DNA of 45,707 bases from contig NZ_JAGPBB010000026.1 in NCBI RefSeq assembly GCF_018063565.1, positions 1 to 45,707 on the forward strand, read 5' to 3'. The notes below the pieces were generated by a model. That model was not told the DNA's origin. It ran no database searches and worked only from the letters and a program-made list of their open reading frames with translations. This DNA is from Rhodoferax sp. Its GTDB lineage: Bacteria; Pseudomonadota; Gammaproteobacteria; Burkholderiales; Burkholderiaceae_C. The stretch's first letter is position 1. Every line of letters begins with the position of its first letter. The translations under genes and the position numbers were made by a program. Below are positions 8,859 through 16,822 of this stretch, in pieces.

Positions 8859-9413
8859 CTAGCGCGGTTGCGCCGTATCTTCGCCCGTCAGGACGCGTCG
8901 GGCACCATCGAAGCGCCGGGTCCAGTATGACTGCGCAAGGTTGTCAATTCGAACCGAAGCGCCGGGCTTTGGAGCGTGGACAAATTTTCCTTCGCCAATA
9001 TAAATACCGACGTGGCTGAAGGCGCGGCGCATGGTGTTAAAGAACACCAGATCACCAGGCTGCAGTTCGGTTTTGTCAATCTTTTGTGTTGCAGCCGCCT
9101 GCTGGTCCGCGCGGCGCGGCAGGATCAAGCCAAGGGTTTGGGCGTAAACAGACTTCACCAAGCCGCTGCAATCGAGGCCATCTTCGACCGAGTTACCGCC
9201 GCGCCGGTAGGGAACGCCAATCAGGTTCAGCGCACCTTCGACCAATTCAGTGGCGCCCAGGGTCACAGTCTGCCGCACCTGATCAAGTTGCGTCAGAATT
9301 TGGCTTGCTGGTGATACCTCCTGATTCGAATGCACGTCAGAGGGACTGGCCTGTGCCACGTTGAGCATCAAAGCCAGAACAAGGGGAGTCAACAGTTTGA
9401 ATCGAAGGTGCAT
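8859..9413 (-). CDS. NlpC/P60 family cell-wall hydrolase, secreted
   Basis: Probable peptidoglycan peptidase of the NlpC/P60 family, 184 residues from the ATG at 9413. I preferred this start over an upstream in-frame codon at 9473 because it places a clean signal peptide at the N-terminus (MHLRFKLLTPLVLALMLNVA, ending AQA). The catalytic cysteine is in GLDCSGLVKSVY, the catalytic histidine in AFSHVGIYIG, and a third polar position probably lies in KFVHAPK. There is no SH3 or LysM domain. It is convergent with phoR and divergent from the isochorismatase gene; nothing ties it to phosphate. Confidence 0.88.
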   Translation of the reverse strand: MHLRFKLLTPLVLALMLNVAQASPSDVHSNQEVSPASQILTQLDQVRQTVTLGATELVEGALNLIGVPYRRGGNSVEDGLDCSGLVKSVYAQTLGLILPRRADQQAAATQKIDKTELQPGDLVFFNTMRRAFSHVGIYIGEGKFVHAPKPGASVRIDNLAQSYWTRRFDGARRVLTGEDTAQPR

Positions 9414-9492
9414 AGAGGCGGAGTTTACTCGACTCCGGAAACACACCGGGAACGCCTGAAAAGTGGTTGCCAAAGGATGCGCTGGCCTTTGT

Positions 9493-9520
9493 TTGTACTT
9501 GGTCCGGAGTGCGGTTTAAT
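9493..9520 (+). promoter_or_regulatory. Putative promoter for the isochorismatase-family gene
   Basis: TTGTAC (9493-9498), a 16-base spacer and TTTAAT (9515-9520, five of six to consensus) lie 36 bp before the ATG at 9557. This is the only good plus-strand candidate in the 143-bp divergent spacer 9414-9556. Confidence 0.35.
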
Positions 9521-9556
9521 TCAGCTCATCACGGCTTTTGTTTTTTGAGGTGCTTT

Positions 9557-10159
9557 ATGTTGCTTGACCTGGAAAACTCCCAACTTGTTCTGGTGGACTA
9601 TCAGGAAAAACTGATGCCCGCGATGTTTGACGCCGAAGGCGTGCTCGGCAACGCAGTGCGTCTGGCGAAATTTGCCCAGCTCCTGCAGGTGCCGTGTTTT
9701 GGTACCGAACAGAATCCTTCACGCTTGGGTCCTAATCCGGTAGAAGTGAGGTCCGCCTGTCAAAGGACGCTGGCGAAAATGCAGTTCAGTGGTGTGGAAG
9801 AGGGCCTGGGTGAGTGGTTGCGCCCGGCATCAAGGCCCATGGCGGGCAATGCAAGGAGCCTGCCCAAACACCTGCAAAAGCCCGCGACTGCTCCGCTGGT
9901 CCGCAACAGCATTGTCATTGCGGGCTGCGAGTCGCATGTTTGCCTGCTGCAAACCGCCTTGCATTTGCTTGAGGACGATTTTGACGTCTGGGTGGTGACC
10001 GATGCCTGCAGTTCGCGCACAGAACGCAACCGGGACGCCGCTTTCGATCGTCTGGCGGGCGCTGGTGCTGAGTTATTGACCACCGAGATGGTGGCGTTTG
10101 AGTGGGTGCGTTCGGCCGAGCATCCCCAGTTCAGAAGCATCCAGTCCTTGATCAAATAG
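9557..10159 (+). CDS. Isochorismatase-family cysteine hydrolase
   Basis: A 200-residue hydrolase of the isochorismatase superfamily, closest by eye to YcaC-type proteins, whose physiological substrates are mostly unknown. The probable triad is Asp14 in VLVDYQEKL, Lys74 in LAKMQFSG and Cys129 in GCESHVCLLQTA. Between the lysine and the cysteine there is a basic, Pro-rich stretch around residues 90-113 (ending LPKHLQKPATAP) that makes this region longer than in YcaC as I recall it. The start at 9557 has GAGG six bases upstream; earlier in-frame codons have no such site. It is followed by prpE on the same strand after 160 bp. Confidence 0.85.
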   Translation: MLLDLENSQLVLVDYQEKLMPAMFDAEGVLGNAVRLAKFAQLLQVPCFGTEQNPSRLGPNPVEVRSACQRTLAKMQFSGVEEGLGEWLRPASRPMAGNARSLPKHLQKPATAPLVRNSIVIAGCESHVCLLQTALHLLEDDFDVWVVTDACSSRTERNRDAAFDRLAGAGAELLTTEMVAFEWVRSAEHPQFRSIQSLIK

Positions 10160-10319
10160 ATGCGGGCCCAGGACATTGAAATGATGGATCTGCCGTTGAC
10201 ATCTCCTTTGTGGCAACCCGTGCAGGTCTTTGGGCCTAGCCCGGCACGAGTCAGCGTGTAGCAAGTTCACCACTCATAATTATAAATTCAGTTCTAACAA
10301 CCCTTTGGAGACAACCAAC

Positions 10320-12215
10320 ATGAGCAGTTACGCCGAATTCCACCAGAAGTCCCTCGTTGATCGTGACGGTTTTTGGGCAGAACAGGCCACTTTGGTGGAC
10401 TGGAAAGTTCCGCCACAACAGATCTGTGACTACAGCAATCCACCATTTGCCAAATGGTTTGCAGGTGGTATCACCAATCTGTGTCACAACGCGGTCGATC
10501 GGCATTTGAAGGACCGCCCCGATCAGGCTGCATTGATCTTTGTCTCGACCGAAACTGACCAGGAAAAGGTCTACAGTTTTCGTGAACTGCACGCCGAAGT
10601 GCAGCGAATGGCGGCGGTACTCAAGGAACTCGGCGTGCAAAAGGGTGATCGGGTCCTGATTTATATGCCCATGGTGGCGGAGGCGGCTTTTGCGATGCTG
10701 GCCTGCACGCGCATCGGAGCGATTCACTCGGTGGTGTTTGGCGGTTTTGCATCCGGTTCGCTGGCGTCGCGCATTGAGGACGCTGAGCCGCGGGTGATTG
10801 TCAGCGCCGATGCCGGTTCGCGTGGCGGCAAGGCGGTGCCGTACAAGCCTCTGCTGGATGAGGCACTGCGTTTGTCCAAATACAAGCCCGAATCGGTTCT
10901 GCTGATCGATCGCGGCATGGCTGCTATGGAATTGGTTGCAGGACGCGACCATCTGTGGGGGGCTATGCGGCAAAAGCACCTTGAAACGGTGGTTGAGTGC
11001 GAATGGGTCGACGCCACCCACCCCAGCTACACCTTGTATACCAGCGGCACCACCGGCAAACCCAAAGGGGTGCAGCGCGATACCGGTGGCTATTGTGTGG
11101 CGCTGGCGGCCAGCATGAAACACATTTACGCGGGTAACGCGGGTGAAACCTATTTTTCCACCAGCGACATCGGCTGGGTGGTGGGCCACAGCTACATCAT
11201 TTATGGTCCGCTGATCGCGGGCATGGCGACCATCATGTACGAAGGCTTGCCGATTCGCCCCGATGGCGGTATCTGGTGGAGCCTGGTTGAGAAGTACAAA
11301 GTTACGGTGATGTTCAGCGCCCCCACGGCGGTGCGGGTGCTGAAAAAACAGGACCCCGCGTTGTTGACCAAGTACGACCTGTCCTCGTTGCGTGCGCTGT
11401 TTCTGGCGGGTGAACCGCTTGACGAACCCACCGCGCAATGGATCAGTCAGGGCCTGGGCAAGCCGATCATCGACAACTACTGGCAGACCGAAACCGGTTG
11501 GCCTATTTTGAGTATTTGCAACGGCGTTGAAAAGGCAGCTAGCAAGTTTGGCTCCCCTGGCAAGGCCGTGTACGGCTATGACGTCAAGCTACTGGACGAC
11601 CAGACCGGTGAAGAACTCAAAGGTGCCAATCAGAAAGGTGTGGTGGCGGTGGAGGGCCCATTGCCCCCCGGTTGTATGCAAACTGTGTGGCGCGATGACG
11701 AGCGCTTTGTCAATACCTACTGGAAGAGCGTTCCGGGCAAGCTCGTCTATTCAACCTTTGACTGGGGTATCCGCGATGCGGATGGCTATTATTTTATTTT
11801 GGGACGAACCGACGACGTGATCAACGTGGCCGGTCACCGCCTGGGCACGCGTGAGATCGAAGAGAGCATATCTGCCCATCCCAACGTCGCCGAAGTGGCG
11901 GTGGTGGGGGTGGCTGATCAACTCAAAGGTCAGGTGGCAATGGCGTTTGCCGTGGTCAAGGACGCTAGCCAGATTCCGGACGAGGCAGCGCGCCTCAAGC
12001 TCGAAGCCGAAATCTTCAAGCTAGTCGACAAGGACCTCGGCGCGGTGGCCCGTCCGGCTCGGGTGCGCTTTGTCACGGTGTTACCCAAGACGCGCAGCGG
12101 CAAATGCTTGCGTCGCGCCATTGCCGCGGTGTGTGAAGGTCGTGATCCGGGCGACCTGACCACCATGGACGATCCAGCCGCCCTGCAGCAGATCAAGGAT
12201 TTGGTGAGCGTTTAA
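10320..12215 (+). CDS. prpE: Propionyl-CoA synthetase (acyl-CoA synthetase)
   Basis: Activates propionate to propionyl-CoA with ATP through an acyl-adenylate, in the cytoplasm. The 631-residue protein has the acetyl-CoA-synthetase-type N-terminus (DYSNPPFAKWFAGG), the adenylate P-loop YTSGTTGKPKG, the motif DNYWQTETGWP and the hinge region GRTDDVINVAGHR. The acetylation-type lysine lies in TRSGKCLRRA near the C-terminus. The form of the N-terminus and length fit PrpE better than Acs, although acetate may also be used. ATG 10320 is preceded by GGAG at 10306-10309. No methylcitrate-cycle genes (prpBCD) are nearby, so propionyl-CoA must be used through genes elsewhere. Confidence 0.93.
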   Translation: MSSYAEFHQKSLVDRDGFWAEQATLVDWKVPPQQICDYSNPPFAKWFAGGITNLCHNAVDRHLKDRPDQAALIFVSTETDQEKVYSFRELHAEVQRMAAVLKELGVQKGDRVLIYMPMVAEAAFAMLACTRIGAIHSVVFGGFASGSLASRIEDAEPRVIVSADAGSRGGKAVPYKPLLDEALRLSKYKPESVLLIDRGMAAMELVAGRDHLWGAMRQKHLETVVECEWVDATHPSYTLYTSGTTGKPKGVQRDTGGYCVALAASMKHIYAGNAGETYFSTSDIGWVVGHSYIIYGPLIAGMATIMYEGLPIRPDGGIWWSLVEKYKVTVMFSAPTAVRVLKKQDPALLTKYDLSSLRALFLAGEPLDEPTAQWISQGLGKPIIDNYWQTETGWPILSICNGVEKAASKFGSPGKAVYGYDVKLLDDQTGEELKGANQKGVVAVEGPLPPGCMQTVWRDDERFVNTYWKSVPGKLVYSTFDWGIRDADGYYFILGRTDDVINVAGHRLGTREIEESISAHPNVAEVAVVGVADQLKGQVAMAFAVVKDASQIPDEAARLKLEAEIFKLVDKDLGAVARPARVRFVTVLPKTRSGKCLRRAIAAVCEGRDPGDLTTMDDPAALQQIKDLVSV

Positions 12216-12245
12216 TTTGCGAAAAATCAAATCCTTGTAAGCCTC

Positions 12246-12282
12246 GTGCCAAGTTGCGGGTGGCACAATCGCCAGCCGCAAC
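12246..12282 (+). other. Competing hairpins in the prpE-sucA spacer
   Basis: GTTGCGG (12253-12259) pairs with CCGCAAC (12276-12282), extended by TGGC (12261-12264) with GCCA (12271-12274) around a six-base loop. A second stem, GTGCCA (12246-12251) with TGGCAC (12261-12266), uses some of the same bases and excludes the first. No T-run follows. The rest of the 187-bp spacer (12216-12402) shows no gene. Confidence 0.35.
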
Positions 12283-12402
12283 CGGCCCCTTCCAACGCCA
12301 CAGTCGCATCCGCCAAACGGTTAAGCCGTGACGCGGAAGGTTAATCAACCCGCAGCTTTAACCAGCTCCAATTTCCTTAAGGGAAATGAAAGTCAGCGTC
12401 AC

Positions 12403-15270
12403 ATGAGTCAAACCAGCACGGTTTATCAGGCCTACCAGGCCAACACTTATCTTTTCGGCGGCAACGCCCCGTACGTCGAGGAGATGTACGAGAACTATCT
12501 GGCCAACCCTGGCAGCGTGCCCGATACCTGGCGCGACTATTTCGACGCCCTGCAGCATGTGCCTGCGGTGGACGGAAGCAATGCGCGCGACGTGCCGCAT
12601 CAACCCGTGATCGACGCCTTTGCCCAGCGCGCCAAGGCGGGTGGGACCAAGGTCATCGTTGCCAGTGTAGATGCCGAAATGGGCCGCAAGCGTACCGCTG
12701 CTCAGCAGTTGATCGCCGCCTACCGCAATGTGGGTGCCAGTTGGGCCGATCTCGATCCGCTCAAACGCACCGAGCGCCCGGCCATTCCTGAGCTTGAGCC
12801 CGCGTTTTATGGCTTCAGCGACGCGGACTATGAAACGGTTTTTGATGTCAGCAACACCTTCTTTGGCAAGGACAAGATGTCGTTGCGCGAACTGCTCAAT
12901 GCGCTGCGCGAAACCTACTGCGGCAGCATCGGTGCCGAGTACCAATATTTGACCGACCAGACCCAAAAGCGCTGGTGGCAGCAAAAGCTGGAAAGTGTGC
13001 GCAGCAAGCCCAATTTCGATGCGCAACAGAAAAAGCATATTCTTGACCGTCTGACCGCCGCCGAGGGGCTGGAGCGCTTTCTGCATACCAAGTACGTCGG
13101 CCAAAAGCGGTTTTCTCTGGAAGGCGGCGAGAGCTTTATCGCCGCCATGGATGTGCTGATCCAGCAAGCCGGCGCCAAAGGCGTGCAGGAAATTGTGATT
13201 GGCATGGCTCACCGGGGGCGCCTGAATGTGCTGGTCAACACGTTGGGCAAGATGCCCGGCGACCTGTTTGCCGAGTTTGATCACACGGCGCCTGAAGATT
13301 TGCCCGCCGGTGACGTGAAGTACCACCAGGGCTTCAGTTCGGATGTCACCACCCCCGGCGGCCCGGTACACCTGAGTCTCGCGTTCAACCCGTCGCACCT
13401 GGAAATTGTCAACCCGGTGGTGGAAGGCTCGGTACGTGCTCGCATGGACCGCCGCAGCGACCCCACTGGCCGCCAGGTGCTGCCGGTGCTGGTGCATGGT
13501 GATGCCGCGTTTGCGGGACAGGGTGTGAACCAGGAGACGCTGGCACTGGCGCAAACCCGAGGCTACACCACAGCTGGCACGGTGCACCTGATCATCAACA
13601 ACCAGATCGGCTTTACCACGTCCGACCCGCGTGATTACCGCTCGACCCTGTACTGCACGGACATCGTCAAGGGGGTGGAGGCACCGGTGATGCACGTCAA
13701 CGGCGACGACCCCGAAGCGGTGGTGATGGCGATGCAGTGGGCATTGGAATACCGAATGGAATTCCGCAAAGACGTGGTGCTAGATATCATTTGTTTCCGC
13801 AAGCTGGGGCACAACGAGCAGGACACACCTGCTCTGACCCAGCCGCTGATGTATAAAAAGATCGCCCAACATCCCGGTACCCGCAAGCTCTATGCGGACA
13901 AACTGGCTGCGCAAGGCCTGGGTGACGATTTGGGTAGCGACATGGCCAAGGCCTATCGTGCCGCCATGGATGCCGGTCGCCACACCACCGACCCGGTGCT
14001 GACAAATTTCAAGAGCAAATATGCAGTCGACTGGACCCCATTTCTGGGTAAAAAATGGACCGACGCCGGCGACACCGCCATTCCCACCGCCGAGTGGAAG
14101 CGCTTGGCCGAAAAGATCACCACATTGCCGGCAACAGTGACGCCACATCCTTTGGTGAAGAAGGTCTACGACGACCGTGCCGCCATGGGGCGCGGCGACA
14201 TTCCGGTGGATTGGGGCATGGGTGAGCACATGGCTTTTGCTTCGCTGGTGGCCAGCGGTTATGGTGTGCGCTTGAGCGGCGAGGATTGCGGGCGCGGTAC
14301 CTTTACCCACCGGCATGCCGTCATTCATGATCAGAATCGTGAAAAGTGGAACGAGGGCACCTATGTGCCATTGCAAAACGTTGCTGAGGGCCAGTCACCT
14401 TTTGTTGTGATCGACTCCATCTTGTCAGAAGAGGCCGTGTTGGGATTTGAGTATGGCTATGCCTCCAACGACCCCAACACTCTGGTGATCTGGGAGGCGC
14501 AGTTTGGTGACTTTGCCAATGGTGCACAGGTGGTGATCGACCAGTTCATCGCCTCTGGCGAAGTCAAATGGGGACGGGTCAATGGCATCACGCTGATGCT
14601 GCCGCACGGCTACGAAGGCCAAGGTCCCGAGCACAGCTCAGCCCGCGTTGAGCGCTTCATGCAACTGGCAGCCGACACCAACATGCAACTGGTGCAACCC
14701 ACCACAGCCAGCCAGATTTTTCATGTGCTTCGTCGGCAAATGGTGCGCAACCTGCGCAAACCCCTGATCATCTTCACGCCAAAATCGCTGCTTCGCAACA
14801 AGGATGCTGCGTCACCGTTGTCGGAGTTCACCAAAGGAAGTTTTCAGACCATCATTCCTGACCACAAGGTGCTGCGCAACGACAAGGTCAAACGCGTGAT
14901 CGCGTGTTCGGGCAAGGTGTTTTATGACCTGTCGAAGAAACGCGAGGAAAAGGGTGTCGACGATGTGGCGATTTTGCGGGTGGAACAGTTGTACCCGTTC
15001 CCGCACAAGGCGTTTGCCACCGAGCTGAAAAAGTACCCGAACGCGACCGATGTGGTGTGGACGCAAGATGAACCGCAAAACCAGGGTGCCTGGTTCTTTG
15101 TGCAACACTACATTCACGAGAACATGCTGGAGGGGCAAAAGCTCGGGTATTCGGGTCGCGCCGCTTCTGCGTCACCGGCAGTGGGCTATTCGCACCTGCA
15201 TCAGGAACAGCAAAAAGCCCTGGTTGAAGGTGCCTTTGCCAAGCTCAAGGGCTTCATTCTGACCAAATAA
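12403..15270 (+). CDS. sucA: 2-oxoglutarate dehydrogenase E1 component
   Basis: Thiamine-diphosphate-dependent decarboxylase of the 2-oxoglutarate dehydrogenase complex in the TCA cycle; it converts 2-oxoglutarate and passes a succinyl group to the lipoyl arm of SucB. The 955-residue protein starts with the E1-specific tail (SVPDTWRDYFDAL, about 38-50) thought to contact E2. Cofactor-binding motifs include GMAHRGRLNVL, GDAAFAGQG (366-374) and NNQIGFTTSDP. The C-terminal third has PHGYEGQGPEHSSAR and the TQDEPQNQGAW segment. I chose ATG 12403 over an earlier GTG at 12328 on family length. It is followed by sucB and lpdA, which complete the complex. Confidence 0.98.
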   Translation: MSQTSTVYQAYQANTYLFGGNAPYVEEMYENYLANPGSVPDTWRDYFDALQHVPAVDGSNARDVPHQPVIDAFAQRAKAGGTKVIVASVDAEMGRKRTAAQQLIAAYRNVGASWADLDPLKRTERPAIPELEPAFYGFSDADYETVFDVSNTFFGKDKMSLRELLNALRETYCGSIGAEYQYLTDQTQKRWWQQKLESVRSKPNFDAQQKKHILDRLTAAEGLERFLHTKYVGQKRFSLEGGESFIAAMDVLIQQAGAKGVQEIVIGMAHRGRLNVLVNTLGKMPGDLFAEFDHTAPEDLPAGDVKYHQGFSSDVTTPGGPVHLSLAFNPSHLEIVNPVVEGSVRARMDRRSDPTGRQVLPVLVHGDAAFAGQGVNQETLALAQTRGYTTAGTVHLIINNQIGFTTSDPRDYRSTLYCTDIVKGVEAPVMHVNGDDPEAVVMAMQWALEYRMEFRKDVVLDIICFRKLGHNEQDTPALTQPLMYKKIAQHPGTRKLYADKLAAQGLGDDLGSDMAKAYRAAMDAGRHTTDPVLTNFKSKYAVDWTPFLGKKWTDAGDTAIPTAEWKRLAEKITTLPATVTPHPLVKKVYDDRAAMGRGDIPVDWGMGEHMAFASLVASGYGVRLSGEDCGRGTFTHRHAVIHDQNREKWNEGTYVPLQNVAEGQSPFVVIDSILSEEAVLGFEYGYASNDPNTLVIWEAQFGDFANGAQVVIDQFIASGEVKWGRVNGITLMLPHGYEGQGPEHSSARVERFMQLAADTNMQLVQPTTASQIFHVLRRQMVRNLRKPLIIFTPKSLLRNKDAASPLSEFTKGSFQTIIPDHKVLRNDKVKRVIACSGKVFYDLSKKREEKGVDDVAILRVEQLYPFPHKAFATELKKYPNATDVVWTQDEPQNQGAWFFVQHYIHENMLEGQKLGYSGRAASASPAVGYSHLHQEQQKALVEGAFAKLKGFILTK

Positions 15271-15282
15271 ATTCGCCTGAAA

Positions 15283-15328
15283 CCTGGCCAGGAGCGGTCT
15301 TGGCTGGGGGCGTTACCCCTCATTTTTT
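15283..15328 (+). other. Overlapping hairpins in the sucA-sucB spacer
   Basis: CCTGGCCA (15283-15290) can pair with TGGCTGGG (15301-15308), with two G-T pairs. Alternatively GGGG (15307-15310) pairs with CCCC (15316-15319), close before a run of six T at 15323-15328. The two share bases and cannot both form, the layout of an attenuator, but both stems are modest and sucB starts only 13 bp further on. Confidence 0.3.
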
Positions 15329-15340
15329 GAAAGCACTGTC

Positions 15341-16624
15341 ATGGCAATCGTAGAAGTCAAAGTCCCGCAACTGTCTGAATCTGTGGCTGAAGCCACTCTG
15401 TTGCAATGGAAGAAGAAAGTCGGCGACAGCGTCGCTGTGGATGAAATCCTGATTGAAGTCGAGACCGACAAGGTTGTGATGGAGGTACCTGCACCATCCG
15501 CTGGTGTCATCGTCGAAATCGTCGAGCCCAACGGCAGCACCGTCGCGGCCGAGCAACTCATTGCTCGCATCGATACCGAGGCGGTGGCTGGCGCAGCAGT
15601 GGCTGCTGCAGCGCCTATTACCCTGGCTATGGCGGCCGCTTCGGCCCCTGCGCCTGCTGCCATCAGCAGCATGGCCGGCGTGGCGATGCCGGCAGCGGCC
15701 AAACTGATGGCCGACAACCAGCTCGCTGCGGGTTCTGTGCCTGGGACCGGAAAAGACGGCCGTGTGACCAAGGGTGATGTGCTGGCAGCAGTGGCAGGCG
15801 CAGCGCCAGTGGCTCAGGCAGTACCAAAACTGATAGCTGCCCCCGCAATGCCCGCAAAACCTGCGGCCGCTTTATTACCTCAGGTTGCTGCGCCCACTGG
15901 GAGTCTTGCTGCCGAACTGGCGGGGCGCCCTGAGCAGCGTGTGCCGATGAGCCGCCTGCGGGCGCGTGTGGCCGAGCGCTTGATCCAGTCGCAAAGCACC
16001 AACGCCATTTTGACCACGTTCAACGAGATCAACATGGCGCCTGTCATGGACATGCGCAAGCGCATGCAGGAGAAGTTTGAAAAAGAGCACGGTGTCAAGC
16101 TCGGCTTCATGAGCTTTTTTGTCAAGGCAGCAGTACACGCGCTGAAAAAATTCCCGGTACTCAACGCCTCGGTGGATGGTACCGACATTGTTTACCACGG
16201 CTACTTTGACATCGGCATCGCGGTCGGTTCGCCACGCGGCCTGGTGGTGCCGATTTTGCGCAATGCCGACCAGATGAGTTTTGCTGATATCGAGAAGAAG
16301 ATTGCCGAGTTTGGTGTGAAGGCGCGTGATGGCAAACTGGGCATGGAAGAGATGACCGGCGGCACTTTCTCGATCAGCAATGGCGGCACGTTTGGTTCGA
16401 TGATGTCCACCCCGATCATCAACCCGCCGCAGAGCGCGATTTTGGGCGTTCACGCCACGAAAGACCGCGCCATGGTGGAAAACGGCCAGGTCGTGGTGCG
16501 CCCGATGAACTACTTTGCCATGTCATATGACCACCGCATTATTGATGGTCGTGAAGCCGTTCTGGGTCTGGTGGCCATGAAAGAAGCGCTGGAAGATCCG
16601 GCGCGACTGCTGTTTGATATTTGA
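15341..16624 (+). CDS. sucB: Dihydrolipoamide succinyltransferase (E2)
   Basis: Core subunit of the 2-oxoglutarate dehydrogenase complex; it moves the succinyl group from its lipoyl arm to CoA. The 427-residue protein has one lipoyl domain (about 2-77) with the modified lysine at residue 44 in [10 protein letters not shown]. An Ala-rich linker follows, then a peripheral-subunit-binding domain (about 108-150) ending [15 protein letters not shown] second Ala/Pro linker leads to the catalytic domain (about 200-427) with His398 and Asp402 in [11 protein letters not shown]. It starts at ATG 15341, 70 bp after sucA, and is separated from lpdA by a 198-bp structured spacer. Confidence 0.98.
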   Translation: MAIVEVKVPQLSESVAEATLLQWKKKVGDSVAVDEILIEVETDKVVMEVPAPSAGVIVEIVEPNGSTVAAEQLIARIDTEAVAGAAVAAAAPITLAMAAASAPAPAAISSMAGVAMPAAAKLMADNQLAAGSVPGTGKDGRVTKGDVLAAVAGAAPVAQAVPKLIAAPAMPAKPAAALLPQVAAPTGSLAAELAGRPEQRVPMSRLRARVAERLIQSQSTNAILTTFNEINMAPVMDMRKRMQEKFEKEHGVKLGFMSFFVKAAVHALKKFPVLNASVDGTDIVYHGYFDIGIAVGSPRGLVVPILRNADQMSFADIEKKIAEFGVKARDGKLGMEEMTGGTFSISNGGTFGSMMSTPIINPPQSAILGVHATKDRAMVENGQVVVRPMNYFAMSYDHRIIDGREAVLGLVAMKEALEDPARLLFDI

Positions 16625-16634
16625 GTACCCATCG

Positions 16635-16756
16635 AGCAGTTCTCCTTAATCCGCAGCACGCATTGGGTATCTAACTCCGCGAATGTCCGCCGGATTGGGG
16701 CGAGCCCCAATCCTCGTCCTTGACTTCGCCGCGTCAGACTCCCAACGCAAACTGCT
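16635..16756. other. Nested inverted repeats in the sucB-lpdA spacer
   Basis: The spacer 16625-16822 folds on itself in four nested stems. AGCAGTT (16635-16641) pairs with AACTGCT (16750-16756). GCATTGGG (16660-16667) pairs with CCCAACGC (16741-16748, one mismatch). GCGAA (16679-16683) pairs with TTCGC (16725-16729). At the centre GGATTGGGGC (16692-16701) pairs perfectly with GCCCCAATCC (16704-16713). It could be a structured RNA or a small palindromic repeat element; I see no convincing gene in it. Bases 16757-16822 show nothing further. Confidence 0.45.
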
Positions 16757-16822
16757 AGTCGCCGTCGGAGCTGTCCTATCCTGTGGCGTTCCGGTTCCTC
16801 GTGGCATTTAGAAAGCAAAAAA

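Noticed and set aside
10251-11438. Minus-strand frame of 395 codons opposite prpE
   Set aside because: It is a mirror of prpE codon structure, rich in His, Gln and Arg as such shadows are, with no domain or ribosome binding site.
12358-13695. Long open frame (445 codons) on the minus strand opposite sucA
   Set aside because: It lies wholly inside sucA, whose protein matches a known family throughout; long antisense frames are common in GC-rich coding DNA and this one has no recognisable motif.
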